Assembly: GCF_030325625.1 (NCBI RefSeq)
Contig: NZ_JACAIS010000006.1
Location: forward strand, 124,001 to 188,000
Length of the DNA: 64,000 bases
From: Sphingobacterium sp. N143
GTDB taxonomy: Bacteria > Bacteroidota > Bacteroidia > Sphingobacteriales > Sphingobacteriaceae
Direction of reading: 5' to 3'
The position numbers and the translations under genes were made by a program. The notes beneath the pieces were generated by a model. That model did no database searches. It worked only from the letters and a program-made list of their open reading frames with translations, and had not been told where the DNA came from. Below are positions 1 to 9,934 of this stretch, in pieces. The number at the start of each line of letters is the position of its first letter. Position 1 is the stretch's first letter.

Positions 1-220
1 GGGCAATCTGAAAAAGCTGCGTACTGAACCGGATCTCCGCATTCGCTTTATTTTTCCGTTCCCACACAATCAGAAATGTCTGCTGCACCACATCTTCCGA
101 AAGGCTGGAGCACTGCGTCTTGTGGTACAAAAAATAATACAATTTTCTATACCAATAACGATAAGCTAAAAAAAACTCTTTTTCGTTTGTCGGTGCCCGT
201 TGTAGGATTTCGTTAATCAT
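1..220 (-). CDS. ECF RNA polymerase sigma factor, 3' part cut by window edge
   Basis: The reading frame starts at the ATG at 220-218 and runs leftward out of the window, so only about 73 N-terminal residues are visible. The visible part includes EKEFFLAYRYWYRKLYYFLY followed by SEDVVQQTFLIVWERK. This matches sigma-70 region 2 of extracytoplasmic-function sigma factors, with core-binding helices followed by the -10 recognition segment. In Bacteroidota such FecI-like factors usually sit upstream of a FecR anti-sigma gene and a SusC/SusD pair, which would lie outside the window to the left. Regions 3/4 cannot be seen, so the subfamily is open. Confidence 0.8.
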   Translation of the reverse strand, partial: MINEILQRAPTNEKEFFLAYRYWYRKLYYFLYHKTQCSSLSEDVVQQTFLIVWERKNKANAEIRFSTQLFQIA

Positions 221-680
221 AATCTACATTTAGATAGTCTTGCTTCCCTGCAATCATTGTTGACAATCATTACATCGAAACTTGGTCCCTGATAGATGCG
301 TAAGTATCGCCCATCAACCACCACTCTTTTTTGGCTAGTTATCCAGCTCTAAAGTGATTATTTTTTATCAAAAAAACAAGATAATATTTTCATCTTCAAG
401 AAACAGAGTCCGTGTAAAACGCACTCTTGGCATGGATTCGAGCTTGATCCGTACCTGCTATAGCCCTTTTATGGGGCATGGAGGGGGTATTAGCAGTGTA
501 AGACAACCAGTTTGTTTACGTACTGAGTCCGTGTTTAACTCGGACTCACCACGGACTCAGCACGGATTTATGCCGCATACATAGCGAAGCTGCTAAGACT
601 CTATTGCGAAGAAACCCTAGTCCTGGTACGATAGGCTGTCGAGCAATTCCAAACTGTCCTATACACAAGTTTAGCGAAAG
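221..680. other. Intergenic region with repeated GAGTCCGTG motifs
   Basis: No convincing gene lies between the partial sigma gene and the terminator downstream of the first susD. The frames open on the plus strand give low-complexity, family-less peptides. The nonamer GAGTCCGTG occurs at 406-414 and 525-533, and its reverse complement at 550-558. The last two extend to an 11-bp perfect inverted repeat (523-533 and 550-560, 16-base loop). This looks like a non-coding intergenic repeat rather than a protein gene. Confidence 0.5.
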
Positions 681-726
681 AAAAAAGGTCTTTAGATTAG
701 GCAGTATTCTTGCTAATCTAAAGACC
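681..726 (-). terminator. Rho-independent terminator of the first susCD operon
   Basis: A perfect 14-bp stem (687-700 with 713-726, 12-base loop) is followed on the minus strand by six T (686-681). It sits about 60 bases beyond the stop of the minus-strand susD gene, so it is the expected end of that transcript. Confidence 0.8.
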
Positions 727-762
727 TTTAATACAAATCCAAACGGATCAAGTAGTTTTTTT

Positions 763-786
763 ACCGCCGTTAGAGCGGTTTTTTTT
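763..786 (+). terminator. Small plus-strand terminator-like hairpin
   Basis: ACCGC (763-767) pairs with GCGGT (775-779) around a 7-base loop, followed by eight T (779-786) on the plus strand. It abuts the stop codon of the minus-strand susD and would stop plus-strand (antisense) transcription entering that gene. The stem is only 5 bp, so the call is tentative. Confidence 0.35.
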
Positions 787-787
787 A

Positions 788-2359
788 TTAATAGCCTGGA
801 TTTTGTTTCAGATTAGGATTTACCGCGATCTGTTGGCTCGGGATAGGATACAACAATGTTTTTGGATCCGGATCGGCCGCTTTTTCCTGCCATGCCTGTA
901 GGAATTTACCAAAACGGATCAGGTCCTGTCTCCGCCAGCCTTCCCAGTACAGCTCGCGGGCACGTTCGTCCAGGAGATTATCCAAGGTTAAGGAAGCCAG
1001 TACCGGCACCCCCCGATTTGTTCGGATGCTGTTGACCAGGCCGAGTGCATCCGTAGCTGCACCAGTTCCCCCACGTAAGACCGCCTCTGCCTGCATCAAT
1101 ACCACATCGGCATACCGAAAGACCACCCAGTCGTTATTGCGCTGACCTGTAACACCGTAGTCAAAAGCATATTTCATGGGACGAATGCCAGCTGTTTCCA
1201 ATGTGGCTCCAGAGGTACGTATGGTCACTTCAGGTGTAAACACCAACGGTGCCGTGGCCGGGTTACGCGCTTTCAATGGTTTGTTGGTGCTCCAGTTGTA
1301 TTGTTGCCCCGCAAAGAAGCCTACATTCTGACGTTTGAATCCTTTTTTCCGATTGGAGGTTGTGTCCGCTGCATACTCATAATAGATACCTCTACGCTCA
1401 TCAGATGCCGAAAACTTATTGTAATAGTCAGATAAGGTACACCAGCCGTTCCATCCCCCCGGATTCATATTGTAGTGGGCAATGGTATTCCAGGTCCGGT
1501 CCACACTTCCGCCTCGTTCGCCATTTTTGTTGAACAGGGTATAAATATTCTCGGTTGATTTTTCATCATTATCGGGGGCAAAGTTGTCAAAATATTTGCC
1601 TTTTGCCGAGATGCTATATGCACCAGTTGCTGTAATTTCCTTAGCCAGGGAGATAACTTTGTTCATATCCTCAGGTGCGAAGCTAGGGGATTGCCGATTT
1701 AAGAAAGCTCCTTTATTTAGGTAGATTTTCATCAATAAGGCCTTTGCCGCATTTTTGTTGGCAACATAAGCCGTCCTAGGTCCATTTGCTGGGAGCCCCT
1801 CCATGATTTCATTCAGTTCCTTTACCATGTAATCAATAGCGGCCTGCGGTTGTAGTACCTCCGGTGCAATTCTAAAATCTTCAAAGGACTCCCCTTCCCG
1901 GATCGGGACCACACCATACAGATCCAATAGATCAAACATGACCAAGGCACGGATAAAGCGGGCTTCGGCAGCTTGCTGCGTACTGGGTTTATATTTCAGC
2001 ACATTTGTGGCATTGTAAATTGCTGTTCCCAAGCTGACAAAAGTATTGTTCATATAGCCGTTGTCCGCATTCCAGGTATGCAGGTGAATGGCCCGGTGCA
2101 TACCGTTGTCATCCCAGTCCCCACCACGGGTAGGGGCCATTGCGGCATCCGTAGAGATTTCCTGCATGACCCAACGTTGCTCCTGTTGATAGGGTGTATT
2201 CAACGAATTATAGGCCGTAATCAGTAGGCTTCCGGGATCGACATTCGATGTCCCTTCTTCCAGCTCGCCCTTAAATTCCTCTTTCAGCTTTGTACAAGAA
2301 AATGTGCTTGTCACCACTGAGCCAATTAAGGCTATATATACTAATTTTTTTAATTTCAT
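788..2359 (-). CDS. SusD/RagB family glycan-binding lipoprotein (pair 1)
   Basis: This is a surface lipoprotein of 523 residues that forms the lid over its SusC partner and binds the incoming glycan. I chose the start at 2359 because it gives a clean lipoprotein signal, MKLKKLVYIALIGSVVTSTF-S-C, with lipobox cysteine 22. A start 10 codons upstream would put charged residues before the signal. The family is shown by the TPR-like N-terminal half (EARFIRALVMFDLLDLYG), the late RYADVVLMQAEA segment, ELYWEGWRRQDLIRFGKF and the C-terminal NPNLKQNPGY. It lies 41 bases downstream of its susC and shares its transcript, which ends at the hairpin at 681-726. No enzyme gene accompanies the pair, so the substrate is unknown. 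The divergent HTCS gene is the likely regulator. Confidence 0.95.
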   Translation of the reverse strand: MKLKKLVYIALIGSVVTSTFSCTKLKEEFKGELEEGTSNVDPGSLLITAYNSLNTPYQQEQRWVMQEISTDAAMAPTRGGDWDDNGMHRAIHLHTWNADNGYMNNTFVSLGTAIYNATNVLKYKPSTQQAAEARFIRALVMFDLLDLYGVVPIREGESFEDFRIAPEVLQPQAAIDYMVKELNEIMEGLPANGPRTAYVANKNAAKALLMKIYLNKGAFLNRQSPSFAPEDMNKVISLAKEITATGAYSISAKGKYFDNFAPDNDEKSTENIYTLFNKNGERGGSVDRTWNTIAHYNMNPGGWNGWCTLSDYYNKFSASDERRGIYYEYAADTTSNRKKGFKRQNVGFFAGQQYNWSTNKPLKARNPATAPLVFTPEVTIRTSGATLETAGIRPMKYAFDYGVTGQRNNDWVVFRYADVVLMQAEAVLRGGTGAATDALGLVNSIRTNRGVPVLASLTLDNLLDERARELYWEGWRRQDLIRFGKFLQAWQEKAADPDPKTLLYPIPSQQIAVNPNLKQNPGY

Positions 2360-2400
2360 CTGTCTACGATTTTTGATTTCCAATGACATTTAACACAGGT

Positions 2401-5385
2401 TTAAAGGGAGAAGTTGACACCCAATAAAATATTTCTTGCCGGTGGGTAAGGCAAATATTCAATACCCAAAGAAGGAATACCATTGGTCGCACCATCCGTA
2501 TTCACCTCAGGATCGAAACCGGTATATTTCGTAATGATAAACAGGTTCTGTCCCGTAAGCGAAACATTTAAATTTTTCAATGTTTTCCCAACATCTCCGA
2601 CCTTGTAGCTCAGCGTAAGGTTGGCCAGTTTCAGATAATCACCCTTCTCCAGAAAACGTGTCGAAGGCGCTGCGGAGTTGGAAGTAGACTCTTTAACAGA
2701 GGTATCAAAGAAAGCAGAACCGATATTCCGCGAGGACAGGTTACTCAGGCCTAAAGTTGTTGCCGCCGTATTATTGAACAGGTAATGTCCAAAAGCACCA
2801 TTCATGTTTGCCGCCAACGAAATCTTCTTATAATTGACATTCGTGGAGATACCAAGCAATGTTTTGGGGTTAGGGCTGTTCATATAAAATTTGTTGATTG
2901 CCGGATCATTTTCCGTACTGATGCTGCCATCCTCACCACGGTACATGCTCATGCCTGTCTGTGGATCAATACCTTGGTAATCGGCCAGGTACCACACATT
3001 TAAGGGTTGACCATTCACCATCCGTTGTCCCAGTACCCCCGAAAATCCCTGACCTCTCAAGGCACCGGTCTCATAATAACCAATGAGGCCACTCACACTA
3101 TTTTTAAGGAATGTCGCATTACCGGTCAGATCCCAGGTCCAGTTATCATTTTTGACCAGCGTTCCTGTCAACGCTACCTCAACCCCTTTATTGACAATTT
3201 CACCGTCCAGATTTACCCAGATACGACCTGCAGGTGCCGGTTGAGCAAGCGTTTGCTCAAATAGGGCATCTGTTGTTTTTTTATTGAAGTAATCGATCGA
3301 ACCATACAGGCGGTTGCCCCAAATACCGAAGTCAATACCAGCATTGATGGTGGTGGAGGTTTCCCATTTCAGATCCGGGTTTCCATAGTTTGCCTGGCTG
3401 ATGCTCTGGTTTCCAAAAACTAATCTATCCAGGGAAGCACCGGAAGGGAACTCCTGGTTACCGGTTTTTCCCCAGCCCAGACGTACTTTCAGTTGATCGA
3501 AAATGCCACTGGACTTCAAGAAGTCTTCTTCAGCAACATTCCATGCGACTGCCAGCGATGGAAACATCGCATATTTGTTGTTGGCCCCAAATTTGGTTGA
3601 GCCATCTCTTCTTACTGTAGCCGTAAATAAATACCGGTTCAGGTAATTAAAGCCACCACGTAAGAAAAGTGACTGCAATTGGTTTGTAGGGCTTCTATAA
3701 GAAGATATTTCTCTGGTCGCAACAGGAGAATATTGCAAATAATCAAAATAATCCAGTCCAAGGTATCTGAATCCACCACCAAAGGAAATATTGTTATTGT
3801 AATTGTAGTCCAGGTATTCATAACCAGCTACCGCATTCACATTCCAATCTTCGTTGATCTGCTTATTATAGGAAAGCATGTGCGTCATCTGTAGATTGGT
3901 TTCGTTATTGTTGGAGAGAAAGGCCTGCTCGTTGTTTACAGCCGAGGGGTCAATAAGCCCTGCCCGGTACATCCCCGAACGGTTACCCGTCTGGCGCATG
4001 GCACTGTAGATAAAACGGTATTCCAGATCATCCGTGATTTTATAATACGGCGCCAGGTTGACCACCATGGTATTGGTGGTTGCCAGATCCTTGAATGCCT
4101 CAATACTGGTCAATGGATTGCGGGTCGTGGTACTCACAAAGGTCAAATTACCCTCATCATCCCATAGGGATCGGGTTGGGTTCCATTGCAGGGCCTGTGA
4201 GATCACATTTCCTTCCGAACCCACCATCGCATTGATCGGTGCATATTTATTGTCCATCTGTGTCAGGAACACCGAAAAATCGAGTCCTAATTTCTTACTT
4301 TCCAAGAAACGGAAATTCCCGGTGAAATTCGCGGTATATTTCTTTAATTGGGAACCGCGGATAATACCGTTTTGATTTAAATATCCACCGGACAATCTAT
4401 ATTTTCCATGCTCGGTTCCTCCGGCCACATCAGCATAATAATTTTGTGTAATGGCCTTTCTGGTGATCGCCTTAAATGCATCTTCGCTACCACCAAAATC
4501 AGCATTGGCGACTTCCGATGGTGTATAATAACTCAAGGCTTCTCTAAATCTTGCCGGATTCAGTACATCGGGATATTCACGCATGGTCGATACCCCTGCC
4601 GATGCGCCCACTGAAACTTCCGGAGATCCGACCTTTCCTTTTTTCGTCGTGATGATCACCACCCCATTAGCTCCACGGGAACCATAGATTGCTGTTGCTG
4701 AGGCGTCTTTCAGGATATCCATGCTGGCGATATCACCAGGGTTCAGATAAGTCAATGGGTTACCACGATCGGAAGAAAATCCACCTCTTCCTTCCGGTAG
4801 AGGTGAGTTACCGGACATCGGTACCCCATCCAGCACAAATAAAGGATTGTTGCTGGCCCGGATGGACGAATTCCCACGGATACGTACGGTAGTAGATCCC
4901 CCGGGTTGGCCCGTATTGTTGATCACCATAACCCCCGGTGTCTTTCCTTGGATCAATTGATCGGGGCTCGTCATAATACCTTTATTGAAGTTTTTGGCGC
5001 CTATGGTTACCATCGAGCCCGTCAGATCCTTCTTTCGGGCTGTACCGTAACCAATGACGACCACCTCTTCCAGGCCCTGATCGGCACTGGGTTCCAACGC
5101 AATTGTCATCTCATTGCCCACAATCGGGACTTCTTTCAGCGCATAGCCGATATAAGAAACTTCCAGTGATTTGGCCTCATTGGAAATCTGCAGTGTAAAT
5201 GCACCCCCAGCATCCGTAGTGGTCGCTGCGGTACTCCCTTTTACTTTGATCGTTGCCCCTGTCAGTGGACTTTGGGTCTCATCCACAACCTTCCCTTTCA
5301 GCACCTTGGTCTGGGCTACCGCAATAAAGGTGGTGAACAGTAATGCTGGCATCATTACACATTGCGCAAGTAGTTTGTTTTTCAT
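2401..5385 (-). CDS. SusC/RagA family TonB-linked outer-membrane transporter (pair 1)
   Basis: A 994-residue TonB-dependent importer. Features in order are a signal peptide (MKNKLLAQ... ending FIAVAQ, about residue 25), a carboxypeptidase-D-like regulatory domain (VLKGKVVDETQSPLTGATIK, residues 28-105), the conserved EEVVVIGYGTARKKDLTG segment, a plug domain with LDGVPMSG and LKDASATAIYGSRGANGVVI, and a 22-strand barrel ending in ILLGVNFSL. There is no STN domain, so control by a FecI/FecR sigma system is not expected. The gene opposes the HTCS gene across a 393-base intergenic region, a usual arrangement for an HTCS-controlled PUL. Substrate specificity cannot be read from the sequence. Confidence 0.95.
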   Translation of the reverse strand: MKNKLLAQCVMMPALLFTTFIAVAQTKVLKGKVVDETQSPLTGATIKVKGSTAATTTDAGGAFTLQISNEAKSLEVSYIGYALKEVPIVGNEMTIALEPSADQGLEEVVVIGYGTARKKDLTGSMVTIGAKNFNKGIMTSPDQLIQGKTPGVMVINNTGQPGGSTTVRIRGNSSIRASNNPLFVLDGVPMSGNSPLPEGRGGFSSDRGNPLTYLNPGDIASMDILKDASATAIYGSRGANGVVIITTKKGKVGSPEVSVGASAGVSTMREYPDVLNPARFREALSYYTPSEVANADFGGSEDAFKAITRKAITQNYYADVAGGTEHGKYRLSGGYLNQNGIIRGSQLKKYTANFTGNFRFLESKKLGLDFSVFLTQMDNKYAPINAMVGSEGNVISQALQWNPTRSLWDDEGNLTFVSTTTRNPLTSIEAFKDLATTNTMVVNLAPYYKITDDLEYRFIYSAMRQTGNRSGMYRAGLIDPSAVNNEQAFLSNNNETNLQMTHMLSYNKQINEDWNVNAVAGYEYLDYNYNNNISFGGGFRYLGLDYFDYLQYSPVATREISSYRSPTNQLQSLFLRGGFNYLNRYLFTATVRRDGSTKFGANNKYAMFPSLAVAWNVAEEDFLKSSGIFDQLKVRLGWGKTGNQEFPSGASLDRLVFGNQSISQANYGNPDLKWETSTTINAGIDFGIWGNRLYGSIDYFNKKTTDALFEQTLAQPAPAGRIWVNLDGEIVNKGVEVALTGTLVKNDNWTWDLTGNATFLKNSVSGLIGYYETGALRGQGFSGVLGQRMVNGQPLNVWYLADYQGIDPQTGMSMYRGEDGSISTENDPAINKFYMNSPNPKTLLGISTNVNYKKISLAANMNGAFGHYLFNNTAATTLGLSNLSSRNIGSAFFDTSVKESTSNSAAPSTRFLEKGDYLKLANLTLSYKVGDVGKTLKNLNVSLTGQNLFIITKYTGFDPEVNTDGATNGIPSLGIEYLPYPPARNILLGVNFSL

Positions 5386-5778
5386 ACGCTTTTAAATTGG
5401 TGGTTTAATTGATTCTGTATTTCAGAGCAATTTCTTGCTCAAACAAAATGTTAAGTGATTCATGGTTTTTCAGTCCAATAACAAACTGGTATCTCCGCAC
5501 CCCTTCATACAACTATCGGCCATGCTAACTACAGGTTCCTTTAAAGAACCTGAAAACCGTCGTCCCATACCGTTTGTAAGCACTATAGACTGATAAGTAA
5601 CTCGCTTAAAAAAAATAAGAATACAGCTATCTGCTGTCATAATTTTAGGGCAAGGCATAAGTTTACTTTTTGGTTATTATCGTCCTATAAAAATCGCTAA
5701 ATCCTTGCTGCGACCCCAATCATAGCGTCTCAATTTTATATCAAAACGTATCAACAGATCTCTTTTTTTTCTTTTTTA
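5386..5778. promoter_or_regulatory. Divergent control region between susC (pair 1) and the HTCS gene
   Basis: There are 393 bases without a supported gene; a 62-codon minus-strand frame at 5470-5658 has no recognisable features. The region must hold both the leftward susC promoter and the HTCS promoter. Two inverted repeats are visible: CAGGTTC/GAACCTG (5532-5538 and 5546-5552, loop CTTTAAA) and GAGCAA/TTGCTC (5425-5430 and 5435-5440, 4-base loop). I could not place a clean TANNTTTG element in either direction. Confidence 0.5.
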
Positions 5779-8700
5779 TTGACTATTTTTAGAGATACAT
5801 TATCAATTTTGCGCAGAATAACCTTTATACCTATCCTCTATCTCCTACTTGTATGGACTAACCTACAGGCACAATCGTTCTATTTTAAAAATTATCAACC
5901 CCACGATGGTCTCTCCAATAGTTCTGTTAAGTGTATTACGCAAGATACCCAAGGCTTTCTTTGGCTAGGGACAAGGAATGGGCTTAATCGTTTTGATGGC
6001 AATCAATTTAAGATATTTAGGCACAATGCTTCAGATCCAACAAGCATCGGGAGCTCGTCTATTTTAAGTATCCTTACCGATAGCAAAGGTGTGCTATGGG
6101 TAGGAACGACACGGGGTACCTATTGTTACAATCCGGTTAAAGAAAACTTCAGACCATTCAATAGCATACCGATTGGCGAGGTAAACGCCATACATGAATA
6201 TGCCGGTTTTATCTGGCTGCTTTCCAATGGTAAACTCTATCGTTATAATCCTCTTACAACGGAAATCGTTTCTTTTGATCAAAACAAAAATACCCTGGTA
6301 GCCATTACCAGCAGTAAAAAAGGCGGACTGTGGACCACAGATATTAACAGTACAATCGAAAGGTACCAGGTTAACTCCGGCAAATTTGTTCAAATTGCAC
6401 TCAAAAAATCAGATCGGAAAGCACTGGCCAACACAAAGACCGTCTACGCTATCAACGACTCCCTGCTCATGGTCGGTACCATCAATTCAGCCTACCTGTT
6501 TGATTTTAAAAATGGAACATTAAAAAACTTATTTGCAAACCATTACCCTAAGAAAGTCATCCAGGCAAATTGCATTATCCAACAGACAGAGTCGGTATAC
6601 TGGATCGGAACAGAGACTGGAATATATACCTATGACATTCATACAGGTCAGAGCCAACACATCAAAAAAGATCTGCTCAATCCATTTGCCATATCGGATA
6701 ATGCCGTTTTGAATTTCTATCGGGACCGTGAAGATAACATCTGGTTCGGAACATTTTTTGGCGGTTTTAACCAATACAGCAACAAATTCGACAACTTCAA
6801 AAAGTATCTATATGGATTTGGAAAATCTGCTTTATCCGGGAATATCGTACACGATATAAAAAAAGATAGCTATGGAAATTTCTGGATAGGCACAGAAGAT
6901 GGTGGCCTAAACAAAATAGATGCTCAAACACAACATATCCAGCATTTTGTTGCCAATGGAAAAAAAGGCAGTATTGCACATAACAATGTCCATGGTTTGG
7001 CAACCATCGGCGATGAGCTTTGGGTAGGCTCTACAACCCATGGCTTGGATATACTTGACGTAAAGACCGGAAAATTAAAAAAGCACTATGACCGCATCGG
7101 CAAAGGTCCCTTACAAAGCAGCTTCGCCGTTTGCATCTTTAAGGCCAGAGACAACAGCATGTTTGTAGGGACAGACCGCGCATTATATGGCTACAACAAA
7201 TATAGCGACAGTTTTGACCTTATGCCCATTACAGCATGGATACAAGGAATTTACGAAGATGACGATGGTATACTTTGGGTCAACACCTATGGAAGCGGAG
7301 TTTACCAATACAATCGGGATACGGGTGAAATTAAACATTTACGCTCCGAGCAAGGTAAACAAAATACACTCGTCAATAATTACGTCAATGGCTTATTCGA
7401 AGACAGCAAAAAAAATCTGTGGTTTTGTACCGAAAGCGGTCTTTCGAAATACCGCCGTGATGGGCATTTCACCAACTATCAGACGGAATCGGGTTTACCT
7501 TCTAATCAGGTATTTAAAGTATTGGAAGACGACAATAACAGCATATGGATATCAACAGGAGGTGGGCTGGTCAGACTGGACGGAGATTTCCCCCATATGG
7601 TCATCTATACATCGCGAGACGGGCTTCCTGCGGATCAGTTTAATTATAATTCAGCATTTAAAGATAAGGACGGTACATTATATTTTGGTACTATAAAAGG
7701 AATGGTCAGTTTTAACCCGACAAAATCCATCAAGAATAACTTTATTCCACCTATATTCATAAGCGGCATTCAGATCAACAACGAGAACATACAGGTTCGT
7801 GAAAATGGCATACTCAAACAATCCATCTCCTTATCAAGAGAGATTCAACTGACCTATGACAGTTCCAATATCAGTTTCAATATCGCAGCCTTGAGCTTTG
7901 TTTCCCCTAAAAGCAATCCCTATCGCTATATCATGGAGGGTTATGACAAAGGCTGGACTGAGATCACTGGCAGTCAAAAAATTTATTATAATAAGCTTCC
8001 CCCCGGCACTTATACCTTTAAATTTAAAGGGGCAAATAATAATGGCATCTGGAACCCGGCGGAAAAACAACTACGTATTGTCGTTTCACCACCCTGGTGG
8101 TTATCCGCCTGGGCGTACACTATTTATTTACTGATATTTAGCACAATTATCTTATTGATATTGCGGTATTATTTTTTGCTGATCAAAGCGAATAACGCAC
8201 AAAAAATGGATAGCTATGAACGTAAAAAAGAACAAGAAGTCTATAATCTTAAACTTGAGTTTTTCACCAATCTCGCCCACGAAATCCGGACACCATTGAC
8301 CTTAATCAAGATGCCACTAGAGAAACTCATCCGTACACATCAATCTGAGGCGAATGACACGGTAAATGACCTTGTCTTAATCGAAAAAAACACGACAAGG
8401 CTGATTAGGCTGACTAATCAACTTTTGGACTTTAGAAAAGCAGAAACAAATAATATGAGCCTTATCTTTACAAAAACGGACATTAACAACTTGTTACTTG
8501 ATGTATTCAATGACCTGAACACACTCGCAAAGGAAAAAATGTTGCAATATGATCTTTCCTTGCCCCGGATTACACTCACTGCCCAAGTCGATGAAGAGGC
8601 TTTGCGGAAAATATTCACCAACTTGATTCATAATGCCATAAAATATGCCGCTCATCAGGTACATGTCAAATTGCTTCCTTTCAACAGTGACGATATTATG

Positions 8701-9768
8701 TTCAATATCGAATTTCGAAATGATGGCGATCTTATTCCTTTTGAAAAACGGGAAAAAATATTTGAGCCCTTTTACCGATTAAACGAATCGAATAAAGATA
8801 CCGGAACAGGTATTGGATTACCCCTATCCCGTTCGCTAGTGGAGCTTCACCAGGGTTCATTATCGCTGGCTTATACGGAAGAAAACCGAAACATCTTTCT
8901 GCTCTCGATCCCCATTGTGCAGGAGCAGACCTTGGACATCAAACCAATCCTCGAAGAGACTGTGGTTCCTAAGGAAGACAAACGAAACGCAACAACAGAT
9001 CAAAACGCCGAAAAACCGGTCATCCTCATTGTCGAGGACAACAAAGAAATACTGGCCTACCTCAATAAGGAACTGAAAATTGATTATACAATTCTGCGTG
9101 CTAGCAATGGAGCTGAAGCACTTGAAATATTGGATCAGGACAATGTACAGCTCGTCTTGACAGATATTATGATGCCTATTATGGACGGCATCGCTCTTTG
9201 CAAACGTATCAAGAGTGACATCCTGTACAGCCATATCCCCGTGATATTCCTGACCGCAAAAAATGCACTTGATGCCAAAATTCATGGCCTGAAGATCGGT
9301 GCGGATGCCTATATCGAAAAACCTTTCTCCATGGAATTTTTAATGGTGCAGATACGTAATATCCTCAATAACCGGATGATCATCAAAAACTACTTTACCA
9401 ATGCTTCCGGGTCAAACCTCCTGGATATCAATGTCTCGGCACCGGATAAGGATTTTATCAGCCAGCTCAACACGGTTATTTATGAGAATATTTCAGATAT
9501 CGACCTGAATGTCGATGAGCTGGCCCGGTTAATGAATATGAGCCGGCCAACCTTGTACCGTAAAATTAAAGGCTTATCTGACCTGACACCCAACGAGCTG
9601 ATCAATATCTCCCGCTTAAAAAAAGCGGCCGAATTGTTGGTTCAGAGAGAATATAACATTACTCAGATTTCCACCATGGTCGGCTATACCGTACAATCAA
9701 ATTTCTCCAGGGATTTCCATAAACATTATGGCATGCCACCCAGTGTTTATATGACCGAAAACAGCTAA
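5779..9768 (+). CDS. Hybrid two-component system sensor/regulator (HTCS)
   Basis: A one-protein signalling system of up to 1329 residues that senses glycan fragments in the periplasm and activates PUL transcription. Domains in order: signal segment (RRITFIPILYLLLVW, to about 33); periplasmic Reg_prop beta-propeller repeats (about 37-690, many LWLGT/IWFGT-like blades); Y_Y_Y domain (about 712-770); membrane helix (about 775-802); HisKA with FTNLAHEIRTPL, phospho-accepting His834; HATPase_c (about 935-1050, TGTGIGLPLSRSL); receiver (about 1080-1195, VEDN, TDIMMP, Asp1129); AraC-type HTH (about 1230-1326). No ATG is available at the 5' end: the frame opens after a stop at 5698 and offers TTG at 5779 or TTG at 5809. 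The second gives a tighter signal peptide. It is divergent from susC/susD pair 1, its likely target. Confidence 0.95.
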   Translation: MTIFRDTLSILRRITFIPILYLLLVWTNLQAQSFYFKNYQPHDGLSNSSVKCITQDTQGFLWLGTRNGLNRFDGNQFKIFRHNASDPTSIGSSSILSILTDSKGVLWVGTTRGTYCYNPVKENFRPFNSIPIGEVNAIHEYAGFIWLLSNGKLYRYNPLTTEIVSFDQNKNTLVAITSSKKGGLWTTDINSTIERYQVNSGKFVQIALKKSDRKALANTKTVYAINDSLLMVGTINSAYLFDFKNGTLKNLFANHYPKKVIQANCIIQQTESVYWIGTETGIYTYDIHTGQSQHIKKDLLNPFAISDNAVLNFYRDREDNIWFGTFFGGFNQYSNKFDNFKKYLYGFGKSALSGNIVHDIKKDSYGNFWIGTEDGGLNKIDAQTQHIQHFVANGKKGSIAHNNVHGLATIGDELWVGSTTHGLDILDVKTGKLKKHYDRIGKGPLQSSFAVCIFKARDNSMFVGTDRALYGYNKYSDSFDLMPITAWIQGIYEDDDGILWVNTYGSGVYQYNRDTGEIKHLRSEQGKQNTLVNNYVNGLFEDSKKNLWFCTESGLSKYRRDGHFTNYQTESGLPSNQVFKVLEDDNNSIWISTGGGLVRLDGDFPHMVIYTSRDGLPADQFNYNSAFKDKDGTLYFGTIKGMVSFNPTKSIKNNFIPPIFISGIQINNENIQVRENGILKQSISLSREIQLTYDSSNISFNIAALSFVSPKSNPYRYIMEGYDKGWTEITGSQKIYYNKLPPGTYTFKFKGANNNGIWNPAEKQLRIVVSPPWWLSAWAYTIYLLIFSTIILLILRYYFLLIKANNAQKMDSYERKKEQEVYNLKLEFFTNLAHEIRTPLTLIKMPLEKLIRTHQSEANDTVNDLVLIEKNTTRLIRLTNQLLDFRKAETNNMSLIFTKTDINNLLLDVFNDLNTLAKEKMLQYDLSLPRITLTAQVDEEALRKIFTNLIHNAIKYAAHQVHVKLLPFNSDDIMFNIEFRNDGDLIPFEKREKIFEPFYRLNESNKDTGTGIGLPLSRSLVELHQGSLSLAYTEENRNIFLLSIPIVQEQTLDIKPILEETVVPKEDKRNATTDQNAEKPVILIVEDNKEILAYLNKELKIDYTILRASNGAEALEILDQDNVQLVLTDIMMPIMDGIALCKRIKSDILYSHIPVIFLTAKNALDAKIHGLKIGADAYIEKPFSMEFLMVQIRNILNNRMIIKNYFTNASGSNLLDINVSAPDKDFISQLNTVIYENISDIDLNVDELARLMNMSRPTLYRKIKGLSDLTPNELINISRLKKAAELLVQREYNITQISTMVGYTVQSNFSRDFHKHYGMPPSVYMTENS

Positions 9769-9934
9769 TTGTCGCGCGGGGAAGCAACGGTTAAGGAAAA
9801 ATATCAGAAGTGATCGTTATCGAGACAGTACAAAGAACCCGGTAAATGAAGAGGTTAAATCAGCCGATCAAATCCTAGAATGGTCTGATCATGTTATGTG
9901 GCAGGTAACGATAATACTAGGAAATCAAAATAAG

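Noticed and set aside
354..584. 76-codon plus-strand frame near the left edge
   Set aside because: It covers the GAGTCCGTG repeats and has no recognisable protein features; the repeats explain the region better.
5470..5658. 62-codon minus-strand frame in the HTCS/susC gap
   Set aside because: It lies in the divergent promoter region and the peptide resembles no family; a promoter function is more likely.
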